A stretch of DNA of 64,000 nucleotides from Thermococcus barossii (GTDB lineage Archaea; Methanobacteriota_B; Thermococci; Thermococcales; Thermococcaceae): positions 441,013 to 505,012 of the forward strand of contig NZ_CP015101.1 in assembly GCF_002214465.1 (NCBI RefSeq), written 5' to 3'. Positions within the stretch are counted from its first letter, which is position 1. The number at the start of each line of letters is the position of its first letter. The notes under the pieces are model-generated. The model had not been told where the DNA came from. It saw only the letters and a list, made by a program, of their open reading frames with translations, and searched no databases. A program made the translations under genes and the position numbers. Positions 19,225-29,396 of this stretch are shown piece after piece.

Positions 19225-20262
19225 TCACGGGGCGAGATCCATCTCGCGAAGCTCCTCAAGGAAGTGCCTGGCGAACTCGATGGTCCTGTCAATGTCCCTG
19301 ATGTCAGCGGTCTCGACCTGGCTGTGCATGTAGCGTATCGGTATGCTGAGGACGGCCGTTGCAACGCCCTCGCGGTTTATCTGCATTATGTTGGCGTCCG
19401 TACCGGTCGGCCTCGGGCTGGCCTCGACCTGGAGTTCTATGCCGTACTTCTTGGCAACCTCGTCGGCGAAGGCGCGAACCTTGGGGTTGATGTTCGGCCC
19501 GACGTCCATGACCGGCCCGCCACCGAGCTTAGGAACGATTTTGCCCTTGTCGCCGACCTGCTTGGCGAAGGTGACGTCCATTGCTATGCCTATCTCCGGG
19601 TCTATGGCGTAGCTCGCGACGCGCGCCCCCCTCAGCCCGACCTCCTCCTGAACGCTCGCAACGAAGTAGATATCAGCTTCGTGGTTCTCGACCGCTTTAG
19701 CTGCCTCTATCATCGCGTAGAGGCAGACCCTGTCGTCGAGGTAAGGAGTGGCTATCCTGTTCTCGGTGAGCTGGACGAAGGCAGGGGCGAACTCTCCAAC
19801 CGTGCCAACGCGGAAGCCGAGCTCTTCAGCCTCCTCCTGACTGTCGGCGCCAACGTCTACAACGATGGTGTCCCAGTCGGCGGCCTTCTTCCTGTCCTCT
19901 GGCTTCTGGAGGTGGGGAGGTATGTGACCGACCACTCCAAAGCGCTCGCCCTTCTCGGTGAAGAAGCGAATCCTCTGTGCCACGAGGGTTCTCGGGTCAA
20001 CGCCACCAACAGGGACGACGTGGAGGTAGCCCTCCTTGTCTATGTGGTTCACCATGACGCCTATCTTGTCCATGTGGGCCGCTATCATTATCCTCGGCCC
20101 GCTTCCCTTCTTGTGCGCTATGACGTTGCCCAGCTTGTCCACTTTAATCTCGTCCACGTGGTCTTTAAGCTCCTCGATAACGACGTCCCTTATTCCAAGG
20201 AACTCATAGCCGGAAACGCCCGGTGCTTCCACAATTTTCCTTAGCAGTTCAATGTCCACCAT
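19225..20262 (-). CDS. M42 family TET aminopeptidase (TET3-like)
   Basis: This 345-residue member of the M42 family forms large tetrahedral dodecamers that degrade peptides. The metal ligands are in [27 protein letters not shown] (catalytic Glu plus ligand), AMDVT and RYMHSQ. The wording of several blocks ([28 protein letters not shown]) is close to the Pyrococcus lysyl-type TET3 enzyme as I remember it, so a basic-residue preference is likely but not proven. GGAGGCGAAAGCC precedes the ATG. It is monocistronic in appearance. Confidence 0.92.
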   Translation of the reverse strand: MVDIELLRKIVEAPGVSGYEFLGIRDVVIEELKDHVDEIKVDKLGNVIAHKKGSGPRIMIAAHMDKIGVMVNHIDKEGYLHVVPVGGVDPRTLVAQRIRFFTEKGERFGVVGHIPPHLQKPEDRKKAADWDTIVVDVGADSQEEAEELGFRVGTVGEFAPAFVQLTENRIATPYLDDRVCLYAMIEAAKAVENHEADIYFVASVQEEVGLRGARVASYAIDPEIGIAMDVTFAKQVGDKGKIVPKLGGGPVMDVGPNINPKVRAFADEVAKKYGIELQVEASPRPTGTDANIMQINREGVATAVLSIPIRYMHSQVETADIRDIDRTIEFARHFLEELREMDLAP

Positions 20263-20335
20263 GGCTTTCGCCTCCTTTAGATTTCCGTCTGAATGTATCC
20301 GGCCGTGTTAATAAGGTTTACGAAAGAAAAGGGGG

Positions 20336-21862
20336 TCATCCGAGGATGACCTGCAGGTAGGCCTCCTCCTCGGGTTCCAGGTGCTCTATCTCCCACACAA
20401 CGGTTCCGTCCCCGATTTTAGCCTTACCCTTCGTGGCCCTGACCTCTATCGCGTTGACGCCCTTCTCGAACCTGAAGTTGTCGATTCCCTTTAGCCTGGG
20501 TGCCTTCACCTTAACGAAGTAGTACCTATCGAGCATCTCCTCCTGCACTATCGGCCTGAAGAACGCGGCATACGATGTTCCGGCCAGGAGCACGCCCGCA
20601 ACCAGGAGTATGGCCGCCAGCGGCCCGTAGTTCCTCGGTGGCTTTGCGGGGATGGTCGTGGTGGTCGTTGGAGGTGCAGTGGTGGTCGTCGGCGTTGGAG
20701 TTGGGGTGATCGGTTGCGTTACCTTCACGCTGGCCTCATCGCCTATGTACCTGCTGCTCTCTGCCCGGAGCATTATCGTCCCGTAGCCGGTCTTTTTGAG
20801 GTCCACTTTTGCAAGCCCGGAGGCGTTGGTGGTTGAGTAGTCCTTGCCGAGGGGCCCAGAGGCGGTGACCGTTATGTTGGGAACGGGGTTCCCTGTGGAA
20901 TCCACGACCCTCACAAGGAGAGTTTCGTTCTCCTGGGAGGCGCTTATGAACAGCTTCCTAACCTCGACGAAGGTCGTCACTATCCTTCCATCGAGGTTCA
21001 AGACGACTTCGTAGGTTCCGGGCTTGTCCACAAGGTACGAGACGGTTCCTCCGTCGTCGGTTTTGAAGGGTATCCCGTTTATCTTCACGTCTATGTCCGG
21101 AACTCCCTGGCCGTTTTCATCGTAAACGTGAACGTATACGGCCCCGTCCTTGAAGTATGCATCGTATCTCAGGTTCCTTTGGTACACCCTGAACGTTGCC
21201 GTTTTGCTCTTGAACCGTCCGCTGAAGTTTGCCCAGAAGTACACGGAGTAATCGCCGACCTTGGGCCGTGTGAGCTTCACGTCCTTTATCCAGCTCTCGC
21301 CCGGTCGTAGGTATATCGTGGTAACGAACGTTTCCAGAACACTGCCATCGCGGGTGAGCGTATAACCAAGCCGGCCTATTATGACGCCGTTCGCCTGGGA
21401 GGTCATCTTCAGTCTCACGGTGACGTTGCTACCGTAGGTGTACTCCTCGTTGACATCAATGCTGAGTGCGTAGTCCACAAATGTCCTTACCCTGACCGTT
21501 ACCTGTGCCTCGGAGTAGCTGGAGCCGACCCTTGCCACGAGGGTCAGGTTGTACCTTCCGGGGTCCAGGTTGAGGATTTTGATGGAAATCGTGTCCTGAA
21601 TCGTTTCGTTCGGCCCGATGGGATCTCTTATGACCTTGCTCCCGTAGAGAAAACTCTCGGCTGGGCCGGTAACGTACACAGTGACGTTCGACACAGTTTG
21701 ATTCCCCAGGTTTCTGAGCTGGAACGGGATTATTATCGTGTCTCCAGGAACACCCGTGAAGTCATCGTTGAGCGGGACTATTACGAGCGGTGATTGGGCG
21801 CTCACGTGCGGAAGAAGAACCGGAATCAGGAGGATTATCAGCGCTATGCCCTTAGCCTTCAC
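20336..21862 (-). CDS. Secreted Ig-like repeat protein with membrane anchor
   Basis: This 508-residue protein has a signal peptide (1-22, ending VSAQ) and several all-beta Ig/CARDB-like domains (about 25-395; GDTIIIPFQLRNLGNQTV, GTYEVVLNLDG, Big-1-like VRVVDSTGNPVPNITVTAS). A TPTPTTTTAPP linker and one membrane helix (about 425-447) follow. The C-terminal domain of about 60 residues, which would face the cytoplasm, contains RATKGKAKIGDG and ends EEEAYLQVILG. The start is GTG with GGGGTGA upstream, overlapping the end of hjc by 11 nt. Function unknown; a surface adhesion or sensing role is inferred from the architecture only. Confidence 0.8.
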   Translation of the reverse strand: MKAKGIALIILLIPVLLPHVSAQSPLVIVPLNDDFTGVPGDTIIIPFQLRNLGNQTVSNVTVYVTGPAESFLYGSKVIRDPIGPNETIQDTISIKILNLDPGRYNLTLVARVGSSYSEAQVTVRVRTFVDYALSIDVNEEYTYGSNVTVRLKMTSQANGVIIGRLGYTLTRDGSVLETFVTTIYLRPGESWIKDVKLTRPKVGDYSVYFWANFSGRFKSKTATFRVYQRNLRYDAYFKDGAVYVHVYDENGQGVPDIDVKINGIPFKTDDGGTVSYLVDKPGTYEVVLNLDGRIVTTFVEVRKLFISASQENETLLVRVVDSTGNPVPNITVTASGPLGKDYSTTNASGLAKVDLKKTGYGTIMLRAESSRYIGDEASVKVTQPITPTPTPTTTTAPPTTTTTIPAKPPRNYGPLAAILLVAGVLLAGTSYAAFFRPIVQEEMLDRYYFVKVKAPRLKGIDNFRFEKGVNAIEVRATKGKAKIGDGTVVWEIEHLEPEEEAYLQVILG

Positions 21863-22253
21863 CCTTTATCACCCCTTCGAGGGACGTCTGCCTTCCGATA
21901 ACCTCGTCAAAGGTGAGGTACTTCTTTGTCTGCAGACCCACCTTATAGTTTTTGCCACTTTTTTCCAAGTTTTCAGGGAGGAAGAAGCGCCAGCCGTTGT
22001 TCACAAACTTGACCGCTATGACAGGCCTTGCGCCAAACTTTTCGGCGAAGGAGACGAGCTTCTCGTAATCCTCACTGGTGAAGTAGAGTCTCTCGCCCCT
22101 AGTGCTCTTCACCTCTATGCAGAGGTGGAGCCTTCCGTTGCCGGCCACTATGTCGACCTTCTTGCTCCCGGCGGAGCGCACCACTGCAAAGCCCGCCCTT
22201 TCGAGCATCCTTATAAGCTCCCTTTCCGCGCTGGCACCCCTTCTGTACTTCAT
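21852..22253 (-). CDS. hjc: Holliday junction resolvase Hjc
   Basis: This structure-selective endonuclease cuts four-way DNA junctions in recombination. The 133-residue protein carries the archaeal resolvase motif RRGASAERELIRMLE...AGSKKVDIVAGN...LCIEVKS, giving active-site residues E10, D34, E47 and K49, plus the basic N-terminus that contacts DNA. The C-terminal part is shorter on conserved features but of normal length. It shares an 11-nt overlap with the unrelated secreted protein gene downstream. A TATA-like TAGGTTTATAAG just upstream may serve both this gene and the divergent carbonic anhydrase gene. Confidence 0.95.
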   Translation of the reverse strand: MKYRRGASAERELIRMLERAGFAVVRSAGSKKVDIVAGNGRLHLCIEVKSTRGERLYFTSEDYEKLVSFAEKFGARPVIAVKFVNNGWRFFLPENLEKSGKNYKVGLQTKKYLTFDEVIGRQTSLEGVIKGEG

Positions 22254-22324
22254 TGCACTCCCTCATCCTATATTGCCCGGTTAGGTTTATAAGCTATGTC
22301 GAGGAGTTAAGGCCGGTGATGGAC

Positions 22325-22849
22325 ATGGCGATTTATGAGTTGGCCGGAAAGAAGCCTAAAATTCACGAGACTGCTTTCATTGATGAGACCGCCTCGGTCA
22401 TAGGCGATGTGGTTCTTGAGGCGAAGACGAGCGTCTGGCCGTCTGCCGTTCTCAGGGGGGACATAGAGCAGATCTACGTGGGCGAGGGGTCAAACGTCCA
22501 GGACAACGTCAGCATACACACCTCCCATGGACAGCCCACGATAATCGGCAAGTACGTTACCATCGGCCACAACGCCGTTGTTCATGGTGCAGAAATAGGC
22601 GATTACACCATCATCGGGATGGGGGCAATAATTCTGGATGGTGCCAAGATAGGCAGGCACGTCGTCATAGGGGCCGGTGCACTCGTTTCACCTGGCAAGG
22701 AGATTCCCGACTACAGCCTCGTCCTTGGCGTTCCGGGTAAGGTCGTCAGGCAGCTCAGCGAGGAAGAGATAGAGTGGACCAAGAAGAACGCCGAGATATA
22801 CATAGAGCTCGCCGAGATGCACCTCAGCGGCAGGAAAAAGATTGAGTGA
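22325..22849 (+). CDS. Gamma-carbonic anhydrase-like hexapeptide protein
   Basis: This 174-residue left-handed beta-helix protein has repeated hexapeptides (VIGDVVLE, IIGKYVTIGHNAVVHG, IGDYTIIGMGA, IGRHVVIGAG) and a C-terminal helix. The three histidines of the gamma-class metal site are visible (SIHTS, TIGHNAVVH). It may be a carbonic anhydrase or a related acyltransferase-fold protein; the family is often called YrdA/PaaY-like. The ATG at MAIYELAGKKP was chosen because orthologs begin there and GGTGATGG precedes it. The cis-prenyltransferase gene follows after 5 nt. Confidence 0.88.
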   Translation: MAIYELAGKKPKIHETAFIDETASVIGDVVLEAKTSVWPSAVLRGDIEQIYVGEGSNVQDNVSIHTSHGQPTIIGKYVTIGHNAVVHGAEIGDYTIIGMGAIILDGAKIGRHVVIGAGALVSPGKEIPDYSLVLGVPGKVVRQLSEEEIEWTKKNAEIYIELAEMHLSGRKKIE

Positions 22850-22854
22850 TGGTC

Positions 22855-23649
22855 ATGATTTCCCGTCTCCTTTCCCACGTTCCCCACATTTTATTCAAGC
22901 CCGTTTACGACATCTACGAGGGCTATCTTCTGGATAAAGTTAAAGGAGGCCGCATCCCGAGGCATGTCGCCATAATAATGGACGGGAACAGGAGATGGGC
23001 GAGGAAACTGGAGAAACCACCTTGGTACGGGCACCTCTTCGGCTCACAGAAGCTTGAGGAGATACTCGAATGGTGCCGCGAGCTCGGCATAAGGACGCTG
23101 ACGGTTTACGCGTTCTCCACCGAGAACTTCAAGAGAACCCCCGAGGAGGTAAACGCCCTCATGAACCTCTTCGAGGAAAAGTTCAGGGAACTCTTGGAAG
23201 ACGAGAGAGTTCACAAGTACGGTATCCGGGTGAACGTCCTCGGGCGGAAGGAGTTGCTGCCGGAAAACGTCAGAAAAGCCGCCGAAGAGGCCGAAAAGGC
23301 CACCAGAAAGTACAGCAACTACACCCTCAACATAGCCCTCGCCTACGGCGGGAGGAGCGAGATAGCCGACGCCGTGAGGGACATAGTCCGGGACGCCCTG
23401 GCCGGGAAGATTAAGCCTGAAGATGTTGATGAGGAACTCATAAAGGATTACCTTTACTACCCCAACATGCCCGACCCGGACATAGTCATAAGAACCGGCG
23501 GCGAGGAGAGGATAAGCAACTTCCTTCTGTATCAGATTGCTTACAGCGAGCTCTTCTTCGTTGACGTCTACTTCCCCGAGTTCAGGAAGATAGACTTCCT
23601 CAGGATTATCCGCGAGTACCAGAAGAGGCAGAGGCGCTTTGGAAGGTAG
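22855..23649 (+). CDS. uppS: Cis-prenyltransferase (UppS family)
   Basis: This enzyme extends an allylic diphosphate with isopentenyl units in cis to make the long polyprenyl (dolichol-type) diphosphate used as sugar carrier. About 264 residues. Signatures: IIMDGNRRWAR (catalytic Asp), TVYAFSTENFKR, ALAYGGRSEI and RTGGEERISNFLLYQIAYSELFF. A hydrophobic N-terminal stretch before the core suggests membrane association. Three possible starts (GTG 22846, ATG 22849, ATG 22855) overlap or abut the previous gene; the last was chosen for spacing behind GAGTGATG. The UppP-like gene at 9157 could act on its product after glycan transfer. Confidence 0.93.
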   Translation: MISRLLSHVPHILFKPVYDIYEGYLLDKVKGGRIPRHVAIIMDGNRRWARKLEKPPWYGHLFGSQKLEEILEWCRELGIRTLTVYAFSTENFKRTPEEVNALMNLFEEKFRELLEDERVHKYGIRVNVLGRKELLPENVRKAAEEAEKATRKYSNYTLNIALAYGGRSEIADAVRDIVRDALAGKIKPEDVDEELIKDYLYYPNMPDPDIVIRTGGEERISNFLLYQIAYSELFFVDVYFPEFRKIDFLRIIREYQKRQRRFGR

Positions 23650-23661
23650 CTTTCAAGCATC

Positions 23662-23690
23662 GGGGCCAGCCCCTCCCGAAACGACCCTTT
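23662..23690 (+). terminator. Possible terminator after uppS
   Basis: A short inverted repeat GGGG-CCAG-CCCC (23662-23673) is followed by CCCTTTTT (23683-23690). Archaeal termination mostly needs the T run, so only that part is persuasive. A TATA-like AAAGCTTATTAA for the next gene begins at about 23705. Confidence 0.3.
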
Positions 23691-23749
23691 TTAAAATTTT
23701 CCGCTAAAGCTTATTAACGTTGGGCGCGATTTCCTCACGGTGGTGATTA

Positions 23750-24427
23750 ATGGCCTACGGTGAGCTTAGCCCGAGGATCAAGAAGGTCTATGCCCAGGTG
23801 AGATATCTGGATGACTATCACTGGGAGATAAACGGTGGAAGGATAATCGGACTTCACAAGAAAAGCAACGTCAGGGTCACTATAGACGTTGCCGACAACA
23901 GGGAGCACGCCGAAAGGATGGCCGAGGAGGGAACAGGTGAGGGGATAAGGATAATCGCCATACCCGACAAGAGCGTGTTCTTCGTCCACAACGGCGCCTT
24001 CATACTGACCTACCGCTACCTGAAGGCGACCCTCGCGGACATAAACGACCACATAGTCTGGAGCGGCTTTAAGGTCGTCGAGGACGGTGGCAACCTCATC
24101 CAGGAGGACTTTTACGAGTACCTTGGAGGGGCCTTCATCAACCACATCAAGAACAACATGCTCGCGGGCCAGGACTACATCTTCTGGCAGTTCTACAAGT
24201 GCGAGAGCTGCGGCAAGTACGTTGACGTCGAGAGCCTTGAACGGCACCTCAAGGGGCACGGTATAAAGCACCACGAGAAGAGCGAGGAGCGCTACGAGGT
24301 CTTTGAGATAAACTTCAGGGACGGTAAAATCTACGACAAGTATGGCAAGGAGGTCAGGCTCGACCAGTTCAGCGAAGAGGCGAGGGACTTCATCAACGAG
24401 ATAACCTCGGGTATGAAGGGGGCTTAG
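23750..24427 (+). CDS. TBP-interacting protein (TIP26-like)
   Basis: This 225-residue, roughly 26-kDa protein matches the TBP-interacting protein described from Thermococcus kodakarensis (Tk-TIP26), which binds the TATA-binding protein and can inhibit its DNA binding. Recognition rests on the N-terminus MAYGELSPR, the middle block [20 protein letters not shown] and the zinc-finger-like [25 protein letters not shown] (C-x2-C-x12-H-x3-H). It is monocistronic behind a TATA-like element and GGTGGTGA. The assignment is from memory of the family and length. Confidence 0.78.
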   Translation: MAYGELSPRIKKVYAQVRYLDDYHWEINGGRIIGLHKKSNVRVTIDVADNREHAERMAEEGTGEGIRIIAIPDKSVFFVHNGAFILTYRYLKATLADINDHIVWSGFKVVEDGGNLIQEDFYEYLGGAFINHIKNNMLAGQDYIFWQFYKCESCGKYVDVESLERHLKGHGIKHHEKSEERYEVFEINFRDGKIYDKYGKEVRLDQFSEEARDFINEITSGMKGA

Positions 24428-24480
24428 ACAGGCTTTTCATACTTTTCTCAGCTGTGTAATTGAAAAGAGGGAGAAGAAAA

Positions 24481-26361
24481 TCAGCCCCTGAACTTGGGCC
24501 TTCTGCTGAGGAGCAGCGGCAGGGGCCTCGGCCTGTACGGGAATCCCTCGGTCTGACTCCTTATCTCCTTTATGAGGTCCTCCAGCTGCATCTCGACCTG
24601 TTTTCCGTCGCTCCTCCTCCTGACAGTCACCGTACCCTGCTCCTTCTCGTTCTTGCCGACAACGATTATGTACGGAACCCACTCCTTCTCGGCCTTTCTT
24701 ATCTTCTTGTTGAGCCTGTCGCCGGTGTCGTCCACGTCGACCCTAATCTTGGCCCCCTCAAGCTTCCCTGCCACGTAGAGCGCGTAGTCGAGGACCTCGT
24801 CACTGACAGGGATAACCCTGACCTGTATCGGGCTGAGCCAGAGCGGGAAGGAAGGTTTAACTCCCCTGGCCTGGAGTTTGGCCTGCTTCTCAAGGATGGC
24901 GTACATAACGCGCTCTATGGCCCCGCTCGGCGAGCAGTGGAGTATGAGCGGGTAGCGCTCCTTTCCTTCCTCATCGTAGTAGGTTATGCCGAAGCGCTCC
25001 GCGTTCTCAACGTCAATCTGAACGGTGCTCAAAGCAGCAGCTTTGTCGAGATTGTCCACGAAGTTGAACTCGAACTTGAGTATGAAGTAGAAGAACCTCT
25101 GCTTCCACATCTCTATCAGGACGGGCTTGCCGATTATCCTTGCCAGCTCGACGATGAAGTCCCTGTTCTCCTTCCAGAAGTCCTCGGTGAACCTTATGGC
25201 AACCTCGTAGTCATCCGGCGTGAGGCCAACGCCCCTAAGAACCTCCATGCTAAGCTTGTACTGCTTCTTGAACTCGTCCATCGCCTGCTTGAGGTCCCTC
25301 GCAACGGTGTGCATATCGGGCATCGTGAAGGCCCTGAGCCTTCTCAGGCCCGAAAGCTCGCCGCTCTTCTCCCTCCTGAAGGAGTATCTCGTCAGCTCGT
25401 ACATCCTGAGCGGCAGGTTGCGGTAGCTTATCGTGGCGTCCTTCTTTATGAGGAACTGACCGAAGCATGCAGCGAAGCGGAGGAAGAACTTCTTGTCGCC
25501 GCTCTTGACGACGTACTGCCTTGCCGGGAAGCGGTTGAGGTACTTCTCCAAAGCTGGGTGCTCGAAGTCGTACATGATCGGAGTCTCGACCTCCATCGCG
25601 CCGTACTCTATGACCTTCTCGGTGACGTACTGTTCAAGCAGACCCTTTATCAGGCGCCCCTTCGGGTAGTAGCGGAGGTTTCCGGGATCGCTTCCAGGTT
25701 CGTAGTCCACCAGCTCCTGCTCGAGCATTATCCTGACGTGGGGCGGCTCCCTGTCAGCTATCCTGCTCTTGCTTATCTCGTAGTTGGCGAACTTCCGGAG
25801 GTTTTCATGGCCGGTGAAGTCGAACTTGTCCACCTCTACCAGCTCGCCCTCGGGCGTCAGGATGTACCAGTAGCTCTTCAGCTCCTCCTCCTTCTCAAGG
25901 GCTATGTTGCGCTCCTCCTTGCTGACCGCCTCGCCGCTCGGGACTATCGTCCTGCTGAGTTCAGCGAGCGGGTGACCCTTACAGGAAAGCCTGAAGGCCT
26001 TGTAGTAGCCGAAGGGTGCCCTCTTAACCTCAAAGCCCTCCTCCCTCAGCCTCTCTTCAATCCTCTGGAGAACCTTCAGCGCCACGTCCGGCTTGGCCAG
26101 CTCGCTGCTGAGGTGCGCGAAGGGATAGACGAATATCCTGTTGGCCTTAACCTGTGATGCCACGTCTTTTATCTCGGCAACGGCCTTTTCGACGACTTCC
26201 TCGGGGTTGGATTCGTCAGCCTTTTCAACGCTCATGAAAACGGCCAGAACCTCCTCAAGCCTGCCCTTCTTCTGCTCCTCGCTTATCGGCTCGGGGCTCT
26301 TAAGGGCCTTGTCTTTTACCTCGTATTCCAAATAGTCGCTGTGTATCAGAAGCATTCTCAT
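24481..26361 (-). CDS. thrS: Threonyl-tRNA synthetase (archaeal type)
   Basis: This 626-residue class II synthetase begins with the archaeal D-aminoacyl-tRNA deacylase-like editing domain ([20 protein letters not shown], about 1-145) in place of the bacterial TGS/N2 module. The catalytic core follows: motif 1 [14 protein letters not shown], motif 2 [29 protein letters not shown], motif 3 [17 protein letters not shown]. The C-terminal anticodon-binding domain starts near [14 protein letters not shown]. The start was chosen at the conserved MRMLLIHSD behind GGTGGTGGTTAGGG. Divergent from csl4. Confidence 0.96.
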   Translation of the reverse strand: MRMLLIHSDYLEYEVKDKALKSPEPISEEQKKGRLEEVLAVFMSVEKADESNPEEVVEKAVAEIKDVASQVKANRIFVYPFAHLSSELAKPDVALKVLQRIEERLREEGFEVKRAPFGYYKAFRLSCKGHPLAELSRTIVPSGEAVSKEERNIALEKEEELKSYWYILTPEGELVEVDKFDFTGHENLRKFANYEISKSRIADREPPHVRIMLEQELVDYEPGSDPGNLRYYPKGRLIKGLLEQYVTEKVIEYGAMEVETPIMYDFEHPALEKYLNRFPARQYVVKSGDKKFFLRFAACFGQFLIKKDATISYRNLPLRMYELTRYSFRREKSGELSGLRRLRAFTMPDMHTVARDLKQAMDEFKKQYKLSMEVLRGVGLTPDDYEVAIRFTEDFWKENRDFIVELARIIGKPVLIEMWKQRFFYFILKFEFNFVDNLDKAAALSTVQIDVENAERFGITYYDEEGKERYPLILHCSPSGAIERVMYAILEKQAKLQARGVKPSFPLWLSPIQVRVIPVSDEVLDYALYVAGKLEGAKIRVDVDDTGDRLNKKIRKAEKEWVPYIIVVGKNEKEQGTVTVRRRSDGKQVEMQLEDLIKEIRSQTEGFPYRPRPLPLLLSRRPKFRG

Positions 26362-26482
26362 CCCTAACCACCACCATAGGCTCAATTGGAATTACTAAAA
26401 CTTTTCCCCCGGCCTTTATAAATTCTCCCCAGATGGCAAAGACTTAAAAAATCCTGGCTGGAACTTTCATGGAGGTGGGAGA

Positions 26483-27070
26483 ATGGATGAAAAGAGAGGC
26501 GTGAAAAACGGTGATCTGGTTCTTCCCGGGGACTACCTCGGTGTCATCGAGGAGTACTTTCCCGGCGAGGGTGTTAAGGAGGAGAACGGTGAGCTTTATG
26601 CAATAAGGGCTGGGAAGGTAAGGATAGACCCGGACAGGATGGAAATCAGCGTTGAACCCGTGACTGATACTCCGCCCCTGCCGCAGGTTGGTGACGTTGT
26701 TATAGCCAAGGTTATAGAGGTAAAGCCCCAGGCCGCGATAGTCCAGCTCATCAAAATCGAGGGAAGGAACGACAGGGAGATAGCGACGTCCAAACTCGCG
26801 GGAATCCATATCTCCCAGGTCAGGGAGGGTTACGTGGATGGTATGAGCAGCGAGTTCAAGATAGGCGACATCGTCAGGGCGAGGGTTATAGCGAACGAAA
26901 AGAGCCCCATCCAGCTCTCGACCAAGGGGCATGATTTGGGTGTTATATACGCCCTCTGCTCCCGTTGCAGGGCGCCGCTCGTGAGGCGCGGCGACAAGCT
27001 CATCTGCCCGCGCTGCGGTCACGTCGAGACGAGGAAGCTCTCCTCCCTCTACAGAAAGCTGAAGGTGTGA
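26483..27070 (+). CDS. csl4: Exosome complex RNA-binding protein Csl4
   Basis: This cap subunit of the archaeal RNA exosome helps recruit RNA and DnaG. The 195-residue protein has an N-terminal strand domain (LVLPGDYLGVIEEYFPGEG), a central S1 fold (VGDVVIAKVIEVKPQAAIVQLI...IHISQVREGYV) and a C-terminal zinc ribbon (CSRCRAPLV...CPRCG). GGAGGTGGGAG precedes the ATG. It starts an operon with the DUF2067 gene (2 nt gap) and rpoL. Confidence 0.95.
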   Translation: MDEKRGVKNGDLVLPGDYLGVIEEYFPGEGVKEENGELYAIRAGKVRIDPDRMEISVEPVTDTPPLPQVGDVVIAKVIEVKPQAAIVQLIKIEGRNDREIATSKLAGIHISQVREGYVDGMSSEFKIGDIVRARVIANEKSPIQLSTKGHDLGVIYALCSRCRAPLVRRGDKLICPRCGHVETRKLSSLYRKLKV

Positions 27071-27072
27071 GC

Positions 27073-27705
27073 ATGGCCAGGGCGAAGAAGGTAATAACGA
27101 TTCACGTCCGGGACGACAGGGAAAAGGAGGAGTTCCTCAGGGAACTTCAGAGGCTCCGCCTCCCTGCCTTCATCTACGTCCACGGTAAGCTCAACGACCT
27201 TAAGATAAACGTCCAGGGAACCAAGGAGGACATCAGGGAGGCCATCCGCAGGATACGGGAGATACACAACCGTGTCAGGGCCAAGCTGTATCCGGACAGG
27301 CGCGGCCTCTACCGCTACACGATAGACGACCTACTCCGTGAATCCGGAGCGAGCGTCTCCACCCCGATACTCGTGAAGACCCTTGAACTCCTGGGCGAAA
27401 CCGTTGAAGTGAGGGAGGGCGAGCTGATAACGTCCATGCCCTGGGAGGAGATGGTCTCTCTAACCGGAACCTTGGGTGAGTACCTTTCGGACGTCTCCCT
27501 TCAGACCACCAGGCAGATAAGGGAGGTCATCCTTCCGGTGGCGGTTCTCAAGGGGCTTGACCCCATGGAGGTCACTGACCTGCTCGTTGAACTCGGCCTC
27601 GCGGAGTGGAAGGAGGATAAGTTTAAATACGAACTGGTGAAGAACAAGGAGCAGGCGCTGGAGATACTGCTCAAGCACTTAGAGGGTGAGGAAAATGAGG
27701 ATTGA
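27073..27705 (+). CDS. DUF2067 family protein
   Basis: This 210-residue soluble archaeal protein of unknown function matches what I recognise as DUF2067. It opens with a ferredoxin-like alpha/beta part ([43 protein letters not shown]) that resembles an RNA-binding or THUMP/KH-like fold. A helical half follows ([29 protein letters not shown]). It is sandwiched between csl4 and rpoL, with its end overlapping the rpoL start by 11 nt; that position suggests an RNA-processing or transcription role (inference). The start is the ATG after GAAGGTGTGAGC. Confidence 0.75.
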   Translation: MARAKKVITIHVRDDREKEEFLRELQRLRLPAFIYVHGKLNDLKINVQGTKEDIREAIRRIREIHNRVRAKLYPDRRGLYRYTIDDLLRESGASVSTPILVKTLELLGETVEVREGELITSMPWEEMVSLTGTLGEYLSDVSLQTTRQIREVILPVAVLKGLDPMEVTDLLVELGLAEWKEDKFKYELVKNKEQALEILLKHLEGEENED

Positions 27706-27982
27706 AGTCATCAAGCGTGAGGAAAACGTCCTTGAGTTCTACCTCGAGGGGGAGGATCACACCTTCGCCAACCTGCTCAATGAGGTGCTCCACGAGAACA
27801 AGCACGTCACCTTCGCGGGCTACACCATAGAGCACCCGGTTCTCATGGCCCGGAAGCCGAAGTTCAGAATAGTCACCGACGGCAAAGTGACGCCAGAGAA
27901 GGCCCTTGAAGAGGCCGCTCAAAAGATATTCGACAGGGCAAGGGCCGTTCTTGATGCTTGGAAGGAAGCCATAGGCGAGTGA
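27695..27982 (+). CDS. rpoL: DNA-directed RNA polymerase subunit L
   Basis: This 95-residue Rpo11 subunit pairs with Rpo3 as the archaeal counterpart of the bacterial alpha N-terminal dimer. Diagnostic motif: [18 protein letters not shown] followed by [10 protein letters not shown], with a C-terminal helix. The ATG follows GAGGGTGAGG and overlaps the DUF2067 gene by 11 nt. Complete at normal length. Confidence 0.96.
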   Translation: MRIEVIKREENVLEFYLEGEDHTFANLLNEVLHENKHVTFAGYTIEHPVLMARKPKFRIVTDGKVTPEKALEEAAQKIFDRARAVLDAWKEAIGE

Positions 27983-28079
27983 GTTCCCTTCTTCCCTTTC
28001 CGTTTCTCGGTCCAAAACCCTTAAATGCCGGACTCTTCTAACTCTAAGTTGAAATCAATGCCCCGCCGGGGTGGAATAA

Positions 28080-29396
28080 TTGGAGCGTTCGGGTTACGTG
28101 CTGGGGGCCATAATTCTGGCCGGCCTCTCAATAAGGCTCGCACTTGCACCGTATTCGGCTGGCAGCGACCTCGCCCAGTTCTACGGTTTTGCTGGGACAA
28201 TGCTGGAGCACGGGGCGTGCTTCTACTCCTACGCGGATGCCATCGGCTTCTGGGACAAGGGGTGGCCGTATCCCTGGCCCTACGTCTACGGTCCTGTCAT
28301 GGCTTACATCCTTGCCCTCCTTAGGTACGCTGTGAATGGCTCCGTCAGGGCTTTCTGGAGCGGTGGAAGCTACCACGTCTACGTTAACCCAACCTGGGCG
28401 TTTTCGGTCAAGCTGGTTTTCATCCTCGCGGACACCCTCGTGGCGGTTCTTCTGTACCTCCTCCTGCGGGAGAGAAGCCAGAAACTCGCAATCCTCGGTG
28501 TTGCCCTCTACTACCTCAATCCAATCACGATACACGTTTCCGCCGTTTACGGCATGTTTGATGGGCTTGCACTCGCTTTCTTCCTCCTCGGCCTGTACCT
28601 CTCGCGCAGGACTCGCGTTTCCTACGCCCTCTACGGATTTTCCCTGGCGGTTAAACAGACGCTCGTATTCCCGGCAGTTCTCTCGCTGTGGGATGCCGTG
28701 CTGAGGGGAAGAAAGGCCGCCCCGCGTATTGCATTCTTTCTGCTCGGCGGCCTTCTTCCCTTTCTGCCCATGATACTCCTCTGTCCGTCGAGCCTGGGGG
28801 CGCTACCCGGTTTGATGAAGGGACTGAACGTCTCATACACCCTCCCGCTCTCCTACAGCATGAACGGGGTTTCGAGCCTCGCGACTTACATTCACCTGAC
28901 AAAAGGAAGCGATACCCTCCCGGTTCTCCAGCACTGGTACGTTCCATCCCTTCTGCTCCTCGCCCTGGTTTTCATAAGACACTCTTTCAACAGAAACCCC
29001 GCCACCTCGGCTGCCCTCGCCTACGCCGTCTTCGTCTCAACCTACTGGCGCGTCAATCCGCAGTACCTCGTTCCCCTGGTGGCGTTCATGATACTGCTGG
29101 CCGCACTTGAGGATGGTGTGATTACGACCCTCTCGCTGTTTACCGCGGTGTACGCGGGAATCTGGCCGGTAATGCAGCCCTCCTCATTCTGGTTTCACGT
29201 TCATATGGAGAACCCAAACTGGACGCTCGTCCACATCGTTGACTCGCTGACGTTCAGGGTTTTCACCGATGGGCCCTACGTTGCCTACAGCATCGGACTC
29301 ACCCTGCTCCTCTACGCGGTGATACTGTTCGCCACGATTCCATACCTCAAAAACCTTAAATCTTGGCTAACGGAGAGGATTCGGGTGGGAGCTTGA
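28080..29396 (+). CDS. Membrane glycosyltransferase-like protein (GT-C fold)
   Basis: This 438-residue protein has about eleven membrane helices. An Asp in the first luminal loop ([13 protein letters not shown]) and the aromatic [12 protein letters not shown] segment resemble GT-C mannosyltransferases that use lipid-linked sugars (PIG-M/ALG-like). [31 protein letters not shown] is typical of that superfamily. Substrate and product are unknown; a role in glycosylating lipids or surface proteins is inferred. No ATG is available in frame: the TTG at 28080 follows GGGGTGG and was chosen. The next gene starts inside its stop (TTGA). Confidence 0.7.
   Translation: MERSGYVLGAIILAGLSIRLALAPYSAGSDLAQFYGFAGTMLEHGACFYSYADAIGFWDKGWPYPWPYVYGPVMAYILALLRYAVNGSVRAFWSGGSYHVYVNPTWAFSVKLVFILADTLVAVLLYLLLRERSQKLAILGVALYYLNPITIHVSAVYGMFDGLALAFFLLGLYLSRRTRVSYALYGFSLAVKQTLVFPAVLSLWDAVLRGRKAAPRIAFFLLGGLLPFLPMILLCPSSLGALPGLMKGLNVSYTLPLSYSMNGVSSLATYIHLTKGSDTLPVLQHWYVPSLLLLALVFIRHSFNRNPATSAALAYAVFVSTYWRVNPQYLVPLVAFMILLAALEDGVITTLSLFTAVYAGIWPVMQPSSFWFHVHMENPNWTLVHIVDSLTFRVFTDGPYVAYSIGLTLLLYAVILFATIPYLKNLKSWLTERIRVGA

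Noticed and set aside
20640-20710. Trinucleotide-like repeat GGTGGTCGTTGG
   Set aside because: It encodes the TPTPTTTTAPP linker of the secreted Ig-like protein, not a DNA repeat element.
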